Of a DNA stretch of 64,000 bases, positions 35,801 through 47,500 are shown in pieces. Position 1 is the stretch's first letter. Each line of letters starts with the position of its first letter. The position numbers and the translations under genes were made by a program. The DNA is from Diploscapter coronatus (taxonomy: Eukaryota; Nematoda; Chromadorea; Rhabditida; Rhabditidae). Below the pieces are notes generated by a model. It was not told where the DNA came from. It worked only from the letters and a program-made list of their open reading frames with translations, and ran no database searches. Where the stretch lies: the NCBI GenBank assembly GCA_964036155.1, contig OZ038423.1:61767249-61831248 (forward strand), given 5' to 3'.

Positions 35801-38800
35801 GTGGGTTTCACTTCTTTATAGTAATTTGGAAAAGCTGCAGAATGATAGCATAGAGCTCGTTGGGCAAATTTTTTCTCATAATATTTAGAATGAAACAATT
35901 CAGCAGCTGTTACTAATTTTTCATGTTGCCCTTTCTATATACAAATGTATTTTAGTCACATTAAGCTTGACTTCATAGGATTGCAAACAGTTCCTATTCT
36001 AATTGAGTGGTTTACAGTAATCTTTTACTTTAGCTTTTCAAACCAAACAATCGATGAATACCCTTTTTCATGTAGAGTTAAATGTTTGAGGAAAAATTCT
36101 GAAAAATGACTAAAAATCATGCTTCCATTATAAATATTTTTTCAGACGGAAGAAGAATGTTACGCCTCAATTAACGGTATGATTGGGAACGACCCGACTT
36201 TGGACATTCTCCAACTCGCCTACTACTTCGACTGCTTCCCTGTCGTACAGCACATTCTAAAGATCACAAATCGGTGAGCGATTTGTATTTCTATGAATTT
36301 TTAAATATTTTGTAAAAAGAGTAACTATGCCATTATTAGAAGGAAAACTCAAATAATTTATGGAAATCTTTGAAAAATGTACATTTTTTCTCAGAAAGAC
36401 CGAACTTCTGCATTACTACGTGAAGAAGAGCAAATTCGACGAGGCCATCAAAATGTGCGAGGAAACGAAGTAAGAATTGAATTTATTTTCATTTTTTTCA
36501 AAAAGTAAATTTTCAGATCGAACGATGTGTGGAATGAGTTGCTTTGTGAGTTGGGCAAATCTCCGAATGTCAGCGATGAGTGCCTGTCGAAATTTTTGAA
36601 GAGGTAGCACTTTTTAATTTGAAAGATTACTATTAGTTGCTGCAGCATTCGGACTTGTAGAAAAAGTGGAAATTGAAATTTGATTTTTTCTTCAAAAATC
36701 ACAGCAAGACAAGCTTTATCCTTCAAAATTGCACCCCACTTAATACGCTATTTTGAAGAAATAGAGAAATTAGGAATGGAATCAGCTAAGAAAAGTCTCC
36801 ACGAGATCATCTTTTCTTCCCTCGTTTTCCCACACTCGGCATTTTTCATTATTTTTTCGAAGGATAAATTTTGTGCAGGCCGTGAAATATGAAATCTTCA
36901 TTTTTTCAAGTTAAAAATTGATTTTTAGCGTCGAAAAAGACCAGGCAATCGCCCCTTTGCTGGTGTTGGACGTGCTTTCGCGCAACAACTCCATTTGCAT
37001 TTCCGCCGTCAAACCCTTCATCACAAACTGGCTCAGCAAAAAGGAACACGAGGTTAGTTTTTTATGGATAGTTAGAAACGTGTTTAAATTCACTACTTGA
37101 CGAACTTTTTATGTGGAGTTAGAAGAGAGTGGAGAAATCTGGGCGATTTGTACCACAAGGGAGATGATTTGTTCCAAAATTGCAGAGGGTTTATTCGTAT
37201 TTTTTGTACAAATTATTTTTGAAATCTATATCAATGTTGCGGACTATTTCTTCAATTTGGCGGTTTAAAGATTTTCGAATTATCATTGTCTGAAAGTTAA
37301 AAACAAATTTTAACAACAAAAATTCGTTCAACGATCATTTTCTTACAGATAGTAACGAAGAAAAAGACTATCGAAGAAAACGAGAAGAAAATCCAAGAAA
37401 TGGAACGACAAACCGAGTCGCTGCAATTCAAGTAGGTTCAAAATTTGTTTTTATTCTATTGAAATTGGAAAGTTCAATGTTATTACCTCTATCGATAAAA
37501 TTTATTTAAAAAAAAACCTAAATTATTCAAATTTTAGATAAGTTCATCGATTTTCTAAAAATCAAAAATGAGAATTTGATGCCATTAGATCCATCTTTTG
37601 CTTGGGTCTTCACATTTTCACATGATTTTTCCCTCTTTCCTCTATACTGTGATTTCTAATTTGTTTAGAAATATTCTTCCATCTTGAATTCCTGAATGAT
37701 GAAGACATTTCAGCTTCCTAATTCAGCGATGAAAATCAAAAAGGATTGAAAGAATTGCATTACTTTTTTGAACCATATTTAGTTTTGACTATTGATACAT
37801 ATTTGAGTTGTCTAATTTAAAGAATGGTATCAAAAATATCGACTTGATCTCATTTTTCACCTAAGAATCCCTAAACTTTTAATGATAGTGATATTTTCAG
37901 CGCGCAAGTCCTCCAAGTGAGCAAGTGCAGTGCGTGCGACACGACTCTCCAACTACCCTCTGTGCACTTTCTTTGCAGACACAGCTACCACGTCCATTGC
38001 TTCGAGTCCTACACCGAAAATATCGATAAATGCCCGGCCTGCACAATTAGGTAATTTCTGAACATTTTATTCGAAAATAGTAATTATTGCATTTTGTACT
38101 ATTTTTGAGTTTTGAATCGACAGTAAATGTAACTTCGATAAATGACTATGATCATGCTTTAAAATATAATCGTGGAATTTAATATTTTATCAAATTTACC
38201 AATGTTTGCATTGTCAACTTGCAAAGCTTAATAGAATTTGATGACTTGATCGTGTACATATTAAAAAAAACATAACTTTAGTTATATTTTTTCAGAGATT
38301 CGGAGCGTCCCGCGCCAATCGGCGACTACGACTCATTCCAGAGCGAAATCGAGCAGGCCGCTCGACCCATCGACGTTCTATCCAAATATCTCTCTTTGAG
38401 ATTATTCTCCGATGACAACGATAAACGGCTCAAGGTATTTTTTTCCGAAAACCTACTCGATTTATTTCTAAATAAACATATTAGGACTGGAATGTTCTTG
38501 AAAGATGATAAATCCATCAAATCACATGTATTCCGACTTATAAAAATTCAGTGAACCTTAAAATCTATTTCATTTTTGAATTACTTCTAAGAGACGTTAG
38601 TTGTTGGACAAAATATTTACATCGAAGTCGTTCAATCAAAAATCTTCTAGATCTTTATAATTCATAAAATTCTCGAAGCTTACCTCATTTTTACAAATGA
38701 ATTTTCAGCACTCGACCTCTCGTAGTTCGTCAACCTACGATGACGAGAAGAATCCCTTCGCCTCTGACAACAAACGGACTTCTCCAATAAAATCCACAAA

Positions 38801-38891
38801 TCCGTTCGATTCTGATTCCCCTCCAACCAGACAGAAATCGACAGGAAAGGGAAAAACGCCCAGCAATAACCCCTTCGATTTGGACGAATAA
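29860..38891 (+). CDS. vps-11: VPS11, core HOPS/CORVET subunit
   Basis: Twenty-six exons: 29860-29955, 30104-30271, 30444-30507, 31338-31486, 31688-31759, 31802-31888, 32063-32146, 32350-32492, 32908-33038, 33371-33458, 33572-33655, 33762-33840, 33995-34069, 34372-34488, 34701-34769, 34932-35012, 35200-35299, 35634-35800, 36146-36273, 36395-36469, 36517-36603, 36929-37052, 37349-37431, 37901-38050, 38296-38434, 38709-38891. The product is 940 residues; human VPS11 is 941. It opens MSVDFGWRRFNFFDKQ. An N-terminal propeller (VIGCEDGSVFLYSGDI) is followed by helical repeats (LRTGGFAADASILATQL, YGRELLKHNPNETTTLL). A coiled coil precedes a C-terminal RING-H2: KCSACD, LCRHSYHVHC, KCPAC. The protein tethers endosomes and lysosomes. 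The tail past the RING is Ser/Pro-rich with NPFA and three NPFD-type motifs. The donor after 32146 appears to be GCGAGT. Confidence 0.96.
30508..31337. other. Large vps-11 intron with a GC-richer block
   Basis: An 830-bp intron. About 30760-31180 is richer in G+C than neighbouring introns. It holds a short inverted pair, CCCCCTTTCGCG / CGCGAAAGTGGGG near 30885-30938. I find no tRNA, coding exon or clear terminal repeats, so its origin is unknown. Confidence 0.35.
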
Positions 38892-40968
38892 CGAGAATTT
38901 TTACTTTCTCCTATAATTTTATCAGGTATTTATTTATCAAGGATGTTTGAAGTTTTGATTTATGAATTTTCAAAATCGAAGTCCATACGCCTTAGATATT
39001 TGTTTATTTTCGAGTCCTTTTTTACTTTTCTTTAGAAAACGTTTTTTTCGATTTTTATTGAAGTTTCATAGTAAATTTTAAACCTCGAAATTTATGGTGC
39101 CTTTATGTATTTTTAAAAATTTTAATCGTTTTGTGATATCATGCAAAATTGTAGAATATCGATAGATTTCTGTGATATCGATTATCACTTACTCGAATAC
39201 CTTATTTTTGCGCCAGAGCTTGGTGCAATTTTGTCTAATTTATTTTTTTTTTACATTTTCAATAAATACCAGAAGTTCGTTCTTGTCTTCATTTATCGAA
39301 GCGAGTTCTTTCCCTTGAATATTTCTTTCGACTTTAGATCTGTACTAATTTATGATCTATTTCAACTAAAGTCTAACTGCTTGGAAATTTAGACAAATGG
39401 ACAATTTCTTAATGGGATCTTATCAATAAATGTCGGTTTGATTTTTCATTCAATAAATTTGAATTTTAAGAAATGTTTTGCTAAATAATGAAAGGCAGAT
39501 GTTAATTATAATGATTCGACGATAGAAATAATTTCTAATTAATTCTAGGGAATCTGCATAAAAAGTGCCAACTAAAAAGCAGATATCTGAATTTCTTTAC
39601 GAATTAACCTTTTTTCTATCTACTATATAAAATTCAACTTTCTTACTTTGAATTACCATCTTCATGATAAATTTATTTAAAAGTAGCCGGAACCAAGAGT
39701 TCGAAATAATAGGAGAATCACTGCAGGAAGAAGAGGCAGCACAAAATTGCCCATAATTTTGGTTAGGATAGATTGTTTTTGAAAATTTTTAAAAGTTTTC
39801 AGTATCTCACAAACACGCCTAATTGGGCTATATCAAGTTTACTGATAATAATTACTTTTGAAAAACCACTTGATCTCTCTAAATATAATGAACGTTTTTT
39901 TTATACCTCATCTTAAATTCATATTAATTGTCCGACTTTAGTAGTTTTCCCTCAAATATAGGTCCATCCATATCATACTAGATCTTCTAATTACCAAACT
40001 CATGCCTCGAATAAAACGTTTTACAATATTCAAGAAATTTTCAAGCGATTTACCTTTGATAAACGCCTCAAATGCTAATATGGCAAATTATAATAATTTC
40101 AAATTTTTGTAATCTGGAGTTTGAAAATAGAAACCCATCGACTCAATACAAATCGTACGCAAATAGCTCTCTTTTTATGATAAATAAATAATATGAAATC
40201 TAAAAATTCGGTGAAAATAGTCTGATTGCGCATAAATCAAGTAGAAATCGATCATACCAGAAGAAGCCCTTGGATAGTAGGTTTTTTTTCAAAGTGAAAA
40301 TGAGAAATTTCGTTCAGACAGACAAGATATATATTCTTGCATCATTCGGACTATTCTTTATCACAAAACTCTTTGGATAACTAATTATCCAAAGTAGGAT
40401 AAATTCAAAAAATGCGAAAGAATTACCTCTCACGAGACTCGGTCGACTTTGCTTCACAAAGGCACTAACCAAAACAAAAACAACAAAGCGAAGCAAAAAC
40501 CAATAAATAATTAGAATGAATATTGTCGTAAATTTTCTAGTAGAGGCTCCATTCCATTAGAAGTCCCCTCCAAGTGGAGTCTGAGAATAGAAGCCCCGGA
40601 GCTTCTATTAGAAAAATTACGGTAACTAATTTAGCGCTGTATTCACGACGGTAGGATAAATTTGGTGACGTATTCAAAGAGTTTTCGTTTGCATAAATTT
40701 GTAAAACTATTTGAACAGCTTTAATGAAAGGGAGATTTTATAATAATTAGTGCAACCATATATTGGCAACAGCGCATTGCCAACCTCGTTTATTCATTGC
40801 ATTATCAAAGTATATAGATTAGTTTATTCATCCAGAACCTATGCACTCATTAGCCTTTTCCCGCACATTTCTGGTTTGGATTTGAAAGAGCTTTTCTAGA
40901 CGTCGCTACGCGCGAATCCGAAACATTCTTGGTAACCTTGACCCCAAATAGTTTGCCCAACTTTTCTA
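38892..40968. other. Intergenic, vps-11 to STR receptor (convergent)
   Basis: About 2.1 kb of very AT-rich sequence after vps-11. Short open frames (39141-39392 +, 40314-40496 -) have no recognisable features. It contains the foldback at 40527-40621; otherwise nothing identifiable. Confidence 0.5.
40527..40621. repeat. Small foldback element, ~95 bp
   Basis: Starts CGTAAATTTTCTAGTAGAGG and ends with the imperfect inverted form CTTCTATTAGAAAAATTACG. The inside contains more AGAAG/CTTCT half repeats around a GGAGTCTGAG core. Confidence 0.6.
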
Positions 40969-42671
40969 TCAATGTCTAAAATTTGTCATACAATTTTTTA
41001 TAAACGACTTCTTTACCATTCTAAAATCCTTGACAAAGTATAAAATAGCTAGAGAGTCCGCCACTGGGAAATACATTAATGCACTCATCATTAAGCCGTT
41101 GCTCAGCCTAAAAACTTTGATTATCGAATAACGTCCTTCAGACTGAAAAAAACGAACCATTCGAACGACATTTGAAATACGGGGGCTACAAAAACAATCC
41201 AGCATGGAAGATACGAGAAGAATAATGGTATGAATGCCTAAAAGTCCGTTAAAATTATTTACTGTCAAATGCTCAAAATAATAAATCTCTGCTATTTGTT
41301 TTTAATCAATTTCTATGTACAACTTTATTCGTCCATATATCCAAAGATAACTGAATTATCCGACCTGAACCAAAAGAGCGATAAATAGTTGATGTTGAAG
41401 CGCTCGTGTTTGCTCACTAAGCATATTGTTGAACTTATTGAGATTTTTACGAACTTGATAGCCGCAAAATAGAATAGTATACAGTGTAAACATCTGCAAA
41501 CACGGTTAGATTGGAATAATACAGCTTTGTTTGAGAAAGGAAATGGATAATCGTACAGAACACTTACCTCTATGAGAAATAGATTGATACAGCCAAGACT
41601 ATCACGCCATTTAATGTCGTACGAACCATCTTCCTTGATCGTCTAGAGCTTGAAACGTTTTAGCTTCAAAAATCGAAATGAGAAATTTACATAATACAAT
41701 GGTCCAATAAACCCCAAATCTCTCGATGAAATATTGAACAACTTCCGTAAGCTATCATTAGTTACGTCGTAAATCTAAATATGAATCTTTTTAGCAAATA
41801 TTCGTAAAAGTTAACCTCTTCAGTTGGGTACATTGTAAACCACACGGTTAGACCATAATCAAGTGCCAATGCAGCTACTGCTATGAACCAAATAATCGCA
41901 TACTTTCTCGTAAATAGACACATGAGTCTGGTGCTAAATTGTGAGGATCAATTTCTACAATTATTGCACTTTTTGAATTATTTATGAAGATTTTATGGAA
42001 TTGCCAAAATCTCTGATAAAACCTACTGGCATGTCGAAATATAGCGATAGACGAAATGCACTGCCAAAATCGTGAATGAAATCGAGAAGAACGTGCAAAA
42101 TAATGTGGCTCCAAAAGCACCCCATGGAGCTGGATAAGCGAAGGGGCCACCTGCGGTTATCACGAGAAAGCAAGCACCCACGTAATGGATAATCTGTTTT
42201 TATAAAATTCTTGACTTAATTATTTGAACGAAATATTAAAACACAAATTATTGTCTCGAACTAATATTTTTTTTAGTATAATAAAATATTACCCACGTAT
42301 GAAAGTGTTCTTCGAAATTCCCAAAACTGTAAACTTTTCACAAATTCATATTACAGCTAGTTTACGTATCATAAGAAGCTCAAAAAGGAAGATATTTTAT
42401 CGTTCAAGTTTGCGATAATTATCGTATTTCATTTTGTTATTCGAAAAAAACGAACCGGTTTTGTCATCGCATCGATAATCGAATAGCTGATATCGAAAGC
42501 AGCGAATGACAACAAAATGTATTTGTAGCTGCCAATTTTCTGATGAGGTTTGCACAGAATCACGTAGATGAGCGCACTATTGATGGTGATCGACATGCAG
42601 CAAACAATGTAAGTTTGGTAGTAATGAATTGGATTGAGGAATAAATCGTAGTGCTTCGAGTTATTCAGCAT
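40969..42671 (-). CDS. STR-class serpentine chemoreceptor (7TM GPCR)
   Basis: Exons in transcript order: 42671-42456, 42193-42027, 41933-41816, 41774-41691, 41642-41568, 41493-41365, 41237-41158, 41107-40969; 335 residues, typical for the family. Start MLNNSKHYDLFLNPIHYYQ. TM1 contains CMSITINSALIYVILCK, followed by the family mark KIGSYKYILLSFAAFDISYS. TM3 ends ILAVHFVYRYIS. The pre-TM6 segment is EQTRALQHQLFIALLVQAF, matching the STR LQxQLFxALxxQ pattern. TM7 ends YFPVADSLAILYFVKDFRM, where most members have DP and KDYR. The last intron is only 50 bp. These receptors are nematode-specific, usually in chemosensory neurons; the ligand is unknown. No stop or frameshift is seen, so it appears intact. 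Confidence 0.9.
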
Positions 42672-43184
42672 CGTTGTGAATGAGCAACGTTACTTGCCTG
42701 AAATTCTACAGGATTGCTGCATAAATGTTTTCAAAGGGTGTGGTCTATAGTTGATTATTTTTCAGAGAGAAATGACTAATTGTAAGCTGCAAGGCAATTG
42801 ACAAACTCAATTACTATGATATTCGCTACGATAAATGAGATTATCAGGAGTTATTTAATGACGATTTCCATTACAATTAATTACAGAATTTTCAAAAACT
42901 CTAGTTACCATATTATAGAAGTTAAAGATCTAGCTATGTGAGCATTGTAAGTAAAGCTGTAAATCATGAAGAGAGAAATTATGAGGAAAATATAATTTCA
43001 ACATTTTGTATTAACTAATAGGGGAATTTATCTGTGAGAAAAAGATTATAGAACTGCGATAAGTTCTCAGAGTGTAGTATAACTTCACACGAATAACTTT
43101 ATCTATCTAATGGTTTATGGTTTAAGATCAATTGAGTCATTCGTGTTTTGCATCTCGCAAGGAATACAATTGAATTATTAGGGA

Positions 43185-43563
43185 CTGATTTTTCGCACAC
43201 AGGAAGGGGAAGGGTATTCTGAATGCGCTGATTAACGCTATTCTATGTTGTTTTCCCTAATGCCTTTAATCATACTAGCTAACGCTCCAAGTACCTTCTT
43301 CCGAGAAGAAGCCTGATAAAAGTTGAAGTTAACGAAAAATTCAAAAATCCTGATTCCAATTCCGGAAATTAAAAATTTCGAATCCCATTCACTCCCTGGG
43401 ATTGAACTATCAAACGAGTAAAGTAGAACGAAGATTCGTCGTTTCTCATTGCAGAAAGCAGTTCCAATTAAATCGCTAATTACGCCTAGTTAAGAACATT
43501 AGGGAAAACGAAATAGGTAGTGTTAATCAGCGCATAAGAATACCTTCATGTGCAAAAATCAGC
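43185..43563. mobile_element. MITE with ~65-bp terminal inverted repeats
   Basis: The left arm (43185-43262) starts CTGATTTTTCGCACA and ends TTGTTTTCCCTAATG. The right arm (43497-43563) is its inverted copy, with GCGCTGATTAAC, GGTATTCT and TTTTCCCTAATG shared. There are about 235 bp between arms. No transposase. Target duplication not clear. Confidence 0.7.
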
Positions 43564-43639
43564 CAAATCAGAGAACCCCTGTTCCGCACCCTTTTGTTAG
43601 CACTTTGATTTTTCCTGACATTCACTCTTAATTTAAAGC

Positions 43640-43858
43640 ATGCTCAAAATGAAACAAAACTTGAGGTGTCAAACATGGATGACTTTCGACATATTATATA
43701 GCAATACTTTCATGTATTCACGAACGCTCGATGCATACTTGTTGTGTATAACTATGCCGCTTTCGTTTATAGTTGCCAGTCCGAAACGACGCCAAGCCAT
43801 TAGACTATATTTCTCGAAAATGTATGAACTTATAATGTTAAAGATGACTAATTTCTAG
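43640..43858 (+). pseudogene. Possible 7TM receptor C-terminal fragment
   Basis: A 72-codon frame with a hydrophobic helix then a basic tail (ITMPLSFIVASPKRRQAIRL). This is like TM7 plus helix 8 of a nematode receptor, but no family motif decides it. No upstream exons recognised; a stop sits just before the ATG. It may be a relic, a last exon, or chance. Confidence 0.25.
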
Positions 43859-44591
43859 ATGCTAATTGCGTAATTCTTAGTTCAGCTGATATGAATTTTA
43901 GAAGAAACAATAAACCAAGGCCTTTGACGCCTATGATCAGCTGCAATAATCGTAATAATCAGATTCATCCATCATCGAATCAAAATCTAGCTGCAATTGC
44001 ATAATAAATATCAAATTTCTAACCTCAATAAATGATCTTTAAAAAGCAAAAATATTACCCTATAAAATATGCTTGTGATAAGACTAATTCATAAATAAGC
44101 TATTTGTCTGCAAGTCTAGACACAAAACAATAAAAATTCAGTTCGAGCTGTGTTTCCTTGTTATCGTAGTTTCAATAAAGTTATACTTTTTCCTACAGTA
44201 AGCACTCGTTTGTTTTCAAATTATGCCCAGTTTTTTGCTTTCGCGCAATACAAATCCATTTTCGTCAGGTATCCATTTCCTCTTCATTACTCGCTTGAAT
44301 TTTGCGACTTTAAAAATTTTCCCCTGCAAAATTTCAAATTTCACTGCATTCGCGCTCCGTTTTCCCTTTTCTATGTTCAAATTTCTCGTTTTTTTCTAAT
44401 TCAGCTGAGTCGTATTTTCGAAATCCGTGAAAAAGTGGCATTGTAAACTTTTCTTTTCATTTTCTTTTTTTCATCCACACCTTTTTATCTTCTTTTTACT
44501 TATTTATTTTTTCCAAAAACTTGTTGTAACTACAAGGGGCCGAAATTTGACAAAACATGTTTTCTTTTAGAGCCAAAAATACCACCTGAAA

Positions 44592-47500
44592 ATGGCGTAT
44601 TTGGAACAGCTGAGGATCGCTGGGATCCGCAGCTACGGTCAGGCGGATGACGAGACCGCGCTGATCCGCTTTCTCCGGCCACTCACCATCCTTTCCGGTC
44701 CGAACGGATCTGGCAAAACGGTCAGAGAGTTAAAAAATACAATTCCGACCTCAAAAGTTTATATTTCAGTAATTGTTTGAACTTGGAACTAGAAAAATGT
44801 AATTTTTTGACTTAGAAAAGTGAAATTTCAACACTTTCGAAATTTAAAATTTCAGACAATCATCGAGTGCCTGCGATACATCGCGACCGGCGCCTTCCCT
44901 CCCGGCCAGATGAACGCGTTCGTCCAGGATCTTGAGGTGCACCTTTTACATTAAAAAGCCAAAATAAAAGAAAATTCAAATAAAGCAAAATCTAGATTTA
45001 AAACTAATTCTATTTTTTCAAATATCTTTTTCAGATCGCCCGAATCAACCGAGTCGACGCGTCCGTGGCCCTTCTCTTCAGGGACATCAAGGGCAACCAG
45101 GTCACGGCCATCAAGCGACTCTGTGCCTCCATCAACGTTAGATTTTTTTGCTAAATATAAAAGTCCCTAAGTATAGCCTATTTTGGAATTTTTGGCCAGA
45201 ATATGATGAATTTTCTAAGGAAAAAGCCATAAAAGTTTATTTTCATTTGCAGAAGAACCGCAAAGTGCAGTGCAGAACTGAGGAACCCACCTTGATGAAG
45301 GTCGACCAGGTACAACAATCGAAAACTATTTAAGATCCTGGTTAAGCCTAATTCTAGAATTAAAATGATAAAATCTACGGACTTATGATCCCTGGGTTCC
45401 GATAAAACTTTTAACTGAAAAAACAAGAAAACTTGTATTTGAGAGCGGAAACAAAGTGAGTCTCTCGGCGAAGGTCGTCGATTTTCGCTCGGAAATTCTC
45501 CGCCTCTTCGGCCTGCCACCAGCCATCCTCGAGAACGTCATCTTCTGCCACCAGGAGAGTTCCACTTGGTGAGAGTGCAAATTCAAATTTTTCAGACAAA
45601 AATAATTTATGTAGACTTCGAATGGAAAAAATTAAAAATTTGATATCTTCCTGAAGAGGGATTTGAATATTTTTAGAAATGTATTGTTTAAATTTTGTTC
45701 AAGGTTTTAATTTTCAGGCCGATGAGCGATCCGAAGGTGCTGAAAATGCGTTTCGACGAGATTTTCCAGCTAACGCGCTTTACCAAGGCCATTGAGACTA
45801 TGAAGAAGTACAAGAAAGAGCTGGTAATTTGAAAATTTCTGAGAAAAAACGTAAAATTCATTCCTTTTCTAAAAAAAGTTTTTTTTAAAAATAAAATATT
45901 CTTTTTCAGGAAATCGAGCTTCGAGTGAACGAGGAGAGGGCGCTGAAGTTGGGCGAACGGCTGAACAACAAACTACAGCACGAGTGGAACAAGGCACAAT
46001 ACGAGAAGAAACTCGAGAGGGGCAGGGCGAAGGCTGAAGAATTGAAGGTTTTCTTAAAATTGTTTTCAAAAGACTTACTTAAATTAAACAAATATCTCCA
46101 ATTTTCAGGAGAAAATCCGCATTGCCACAGAGAAAATGCGCGAGGTCATCGAACAAGTGCAGCGATACGACGAGAATCAGCGCAAATTCGGTATTTAAAA
46201 TTCTTTTTAGAAAATAAAAACACAAATAAATTCAGAGGAAAAGTCGATAATCCTGAAGTCGGACAAGGAGCGACTGGCAGATTTGCTGGACCACGTCCTT
46301 CCTTATAACGGCACCGAGGAGGAACTCAGGGCTGAGCTCGAGAATGTTCGTTTTCTATTATTTGTTGAATTTTAAAGAACTTTGATACAAGATTGAAATC
46401 TCGGATTGAATCCTTTCATTTTTACAAAACTTTTCGACTTTTAGAGAAAAACCTATTTTAAAAAATATTACATTTTTCATTCCTTTATAAAATAATAGAA
46501 CATTTGCAGATCGAGAAATCGGACGAGTTCCAAAACGTGGCGAATCGTAGACAGCAGCTGCAGATGGAGATAGCAGAGTTGCAGGAAAAACTCGACAGGG
46601 CCGTTCACGAGAAGAGGCAAAAGGAAGAGCACAGAGCTCAGGCAAATCTACAACTCCATGTAAGTGGGGAAAATGACCCTTTGTTGTTAACCACCCTCTT
46701 TTATTTTTCATACAATTTCTCAGAAAAGAGGGTGGTAACTACAGTGAGTCAAAATAATAGCAAAAAACCTAGATTTTGAACTTATCACGCTATCTAAATG
46801 TTGATTTTCTATCACTTATCTGAATTCCAAATGTTCGACTTGATCTAAGCAAAAAGTAAATGAGAAATTTATCTCAAACTTTTGATTTTATATTTACAGA
46901 CTATAATTTAATATTTTTTAAATGTTCAGCAAAAGACGGCCCTGGAGAAGGAATATCACGAGCTGCGCGACAAGTGTGAGGACGAGTTCGGGTTGGCCGG
47001 AGCGAAGGAGCCGCAAGTCGAGCTGCAAAATGCACTACAGATGGCGAAAAACGAATTGGAGGCTATCAATGTAAGAAAAATTGTTAAGATAAAAATATCT
47101 GTAAAGGATCCCATATGCGTTGGAAAAGGACGGAAGTTTGATATCTTTTAATACTTATTGTCTGGATATGTTAAGAGAATTGATATCTTTATTCATCGCG
47201 TTTTGACATTTTTCCAGAATTATGCAACTAATTAAAAAAAGATAATGAGATGAATTATTTTTAGACAGAGTACCAGCACAGCAAGACCGAAGTGGCGAAG
47301 AACCTGGAGGACGCGCAGAGAGAGCAGAGCCGTCTGGAATACGCTCAGGTACAAATTTTAAAATATAAAAATAGCAAATATTTGAAATGCTAAGATCCAT
47401 TATTTTTAGTCAGGTTTTAAACTTGAAAACTGAATTCCAGGAATCCATTCGACAGAAGTTGCAAGTGGCTCAGGCGACTGCAAACGAAGCGCGAAACAAA

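Larger units (their letters stand above)
42672..44591. other. Divergent region between STR receptor and rad-50
   Basis: 1.9 kb. It holds a long-armed MITE (43185-43563) and a possible receptor fragment (43640-43858). A TTTTCTTTTAG acceptor ends at 44570, just before the rad-50 ATG. The rest is AT-rich with no identifiable feature. Confidence 0.5.
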
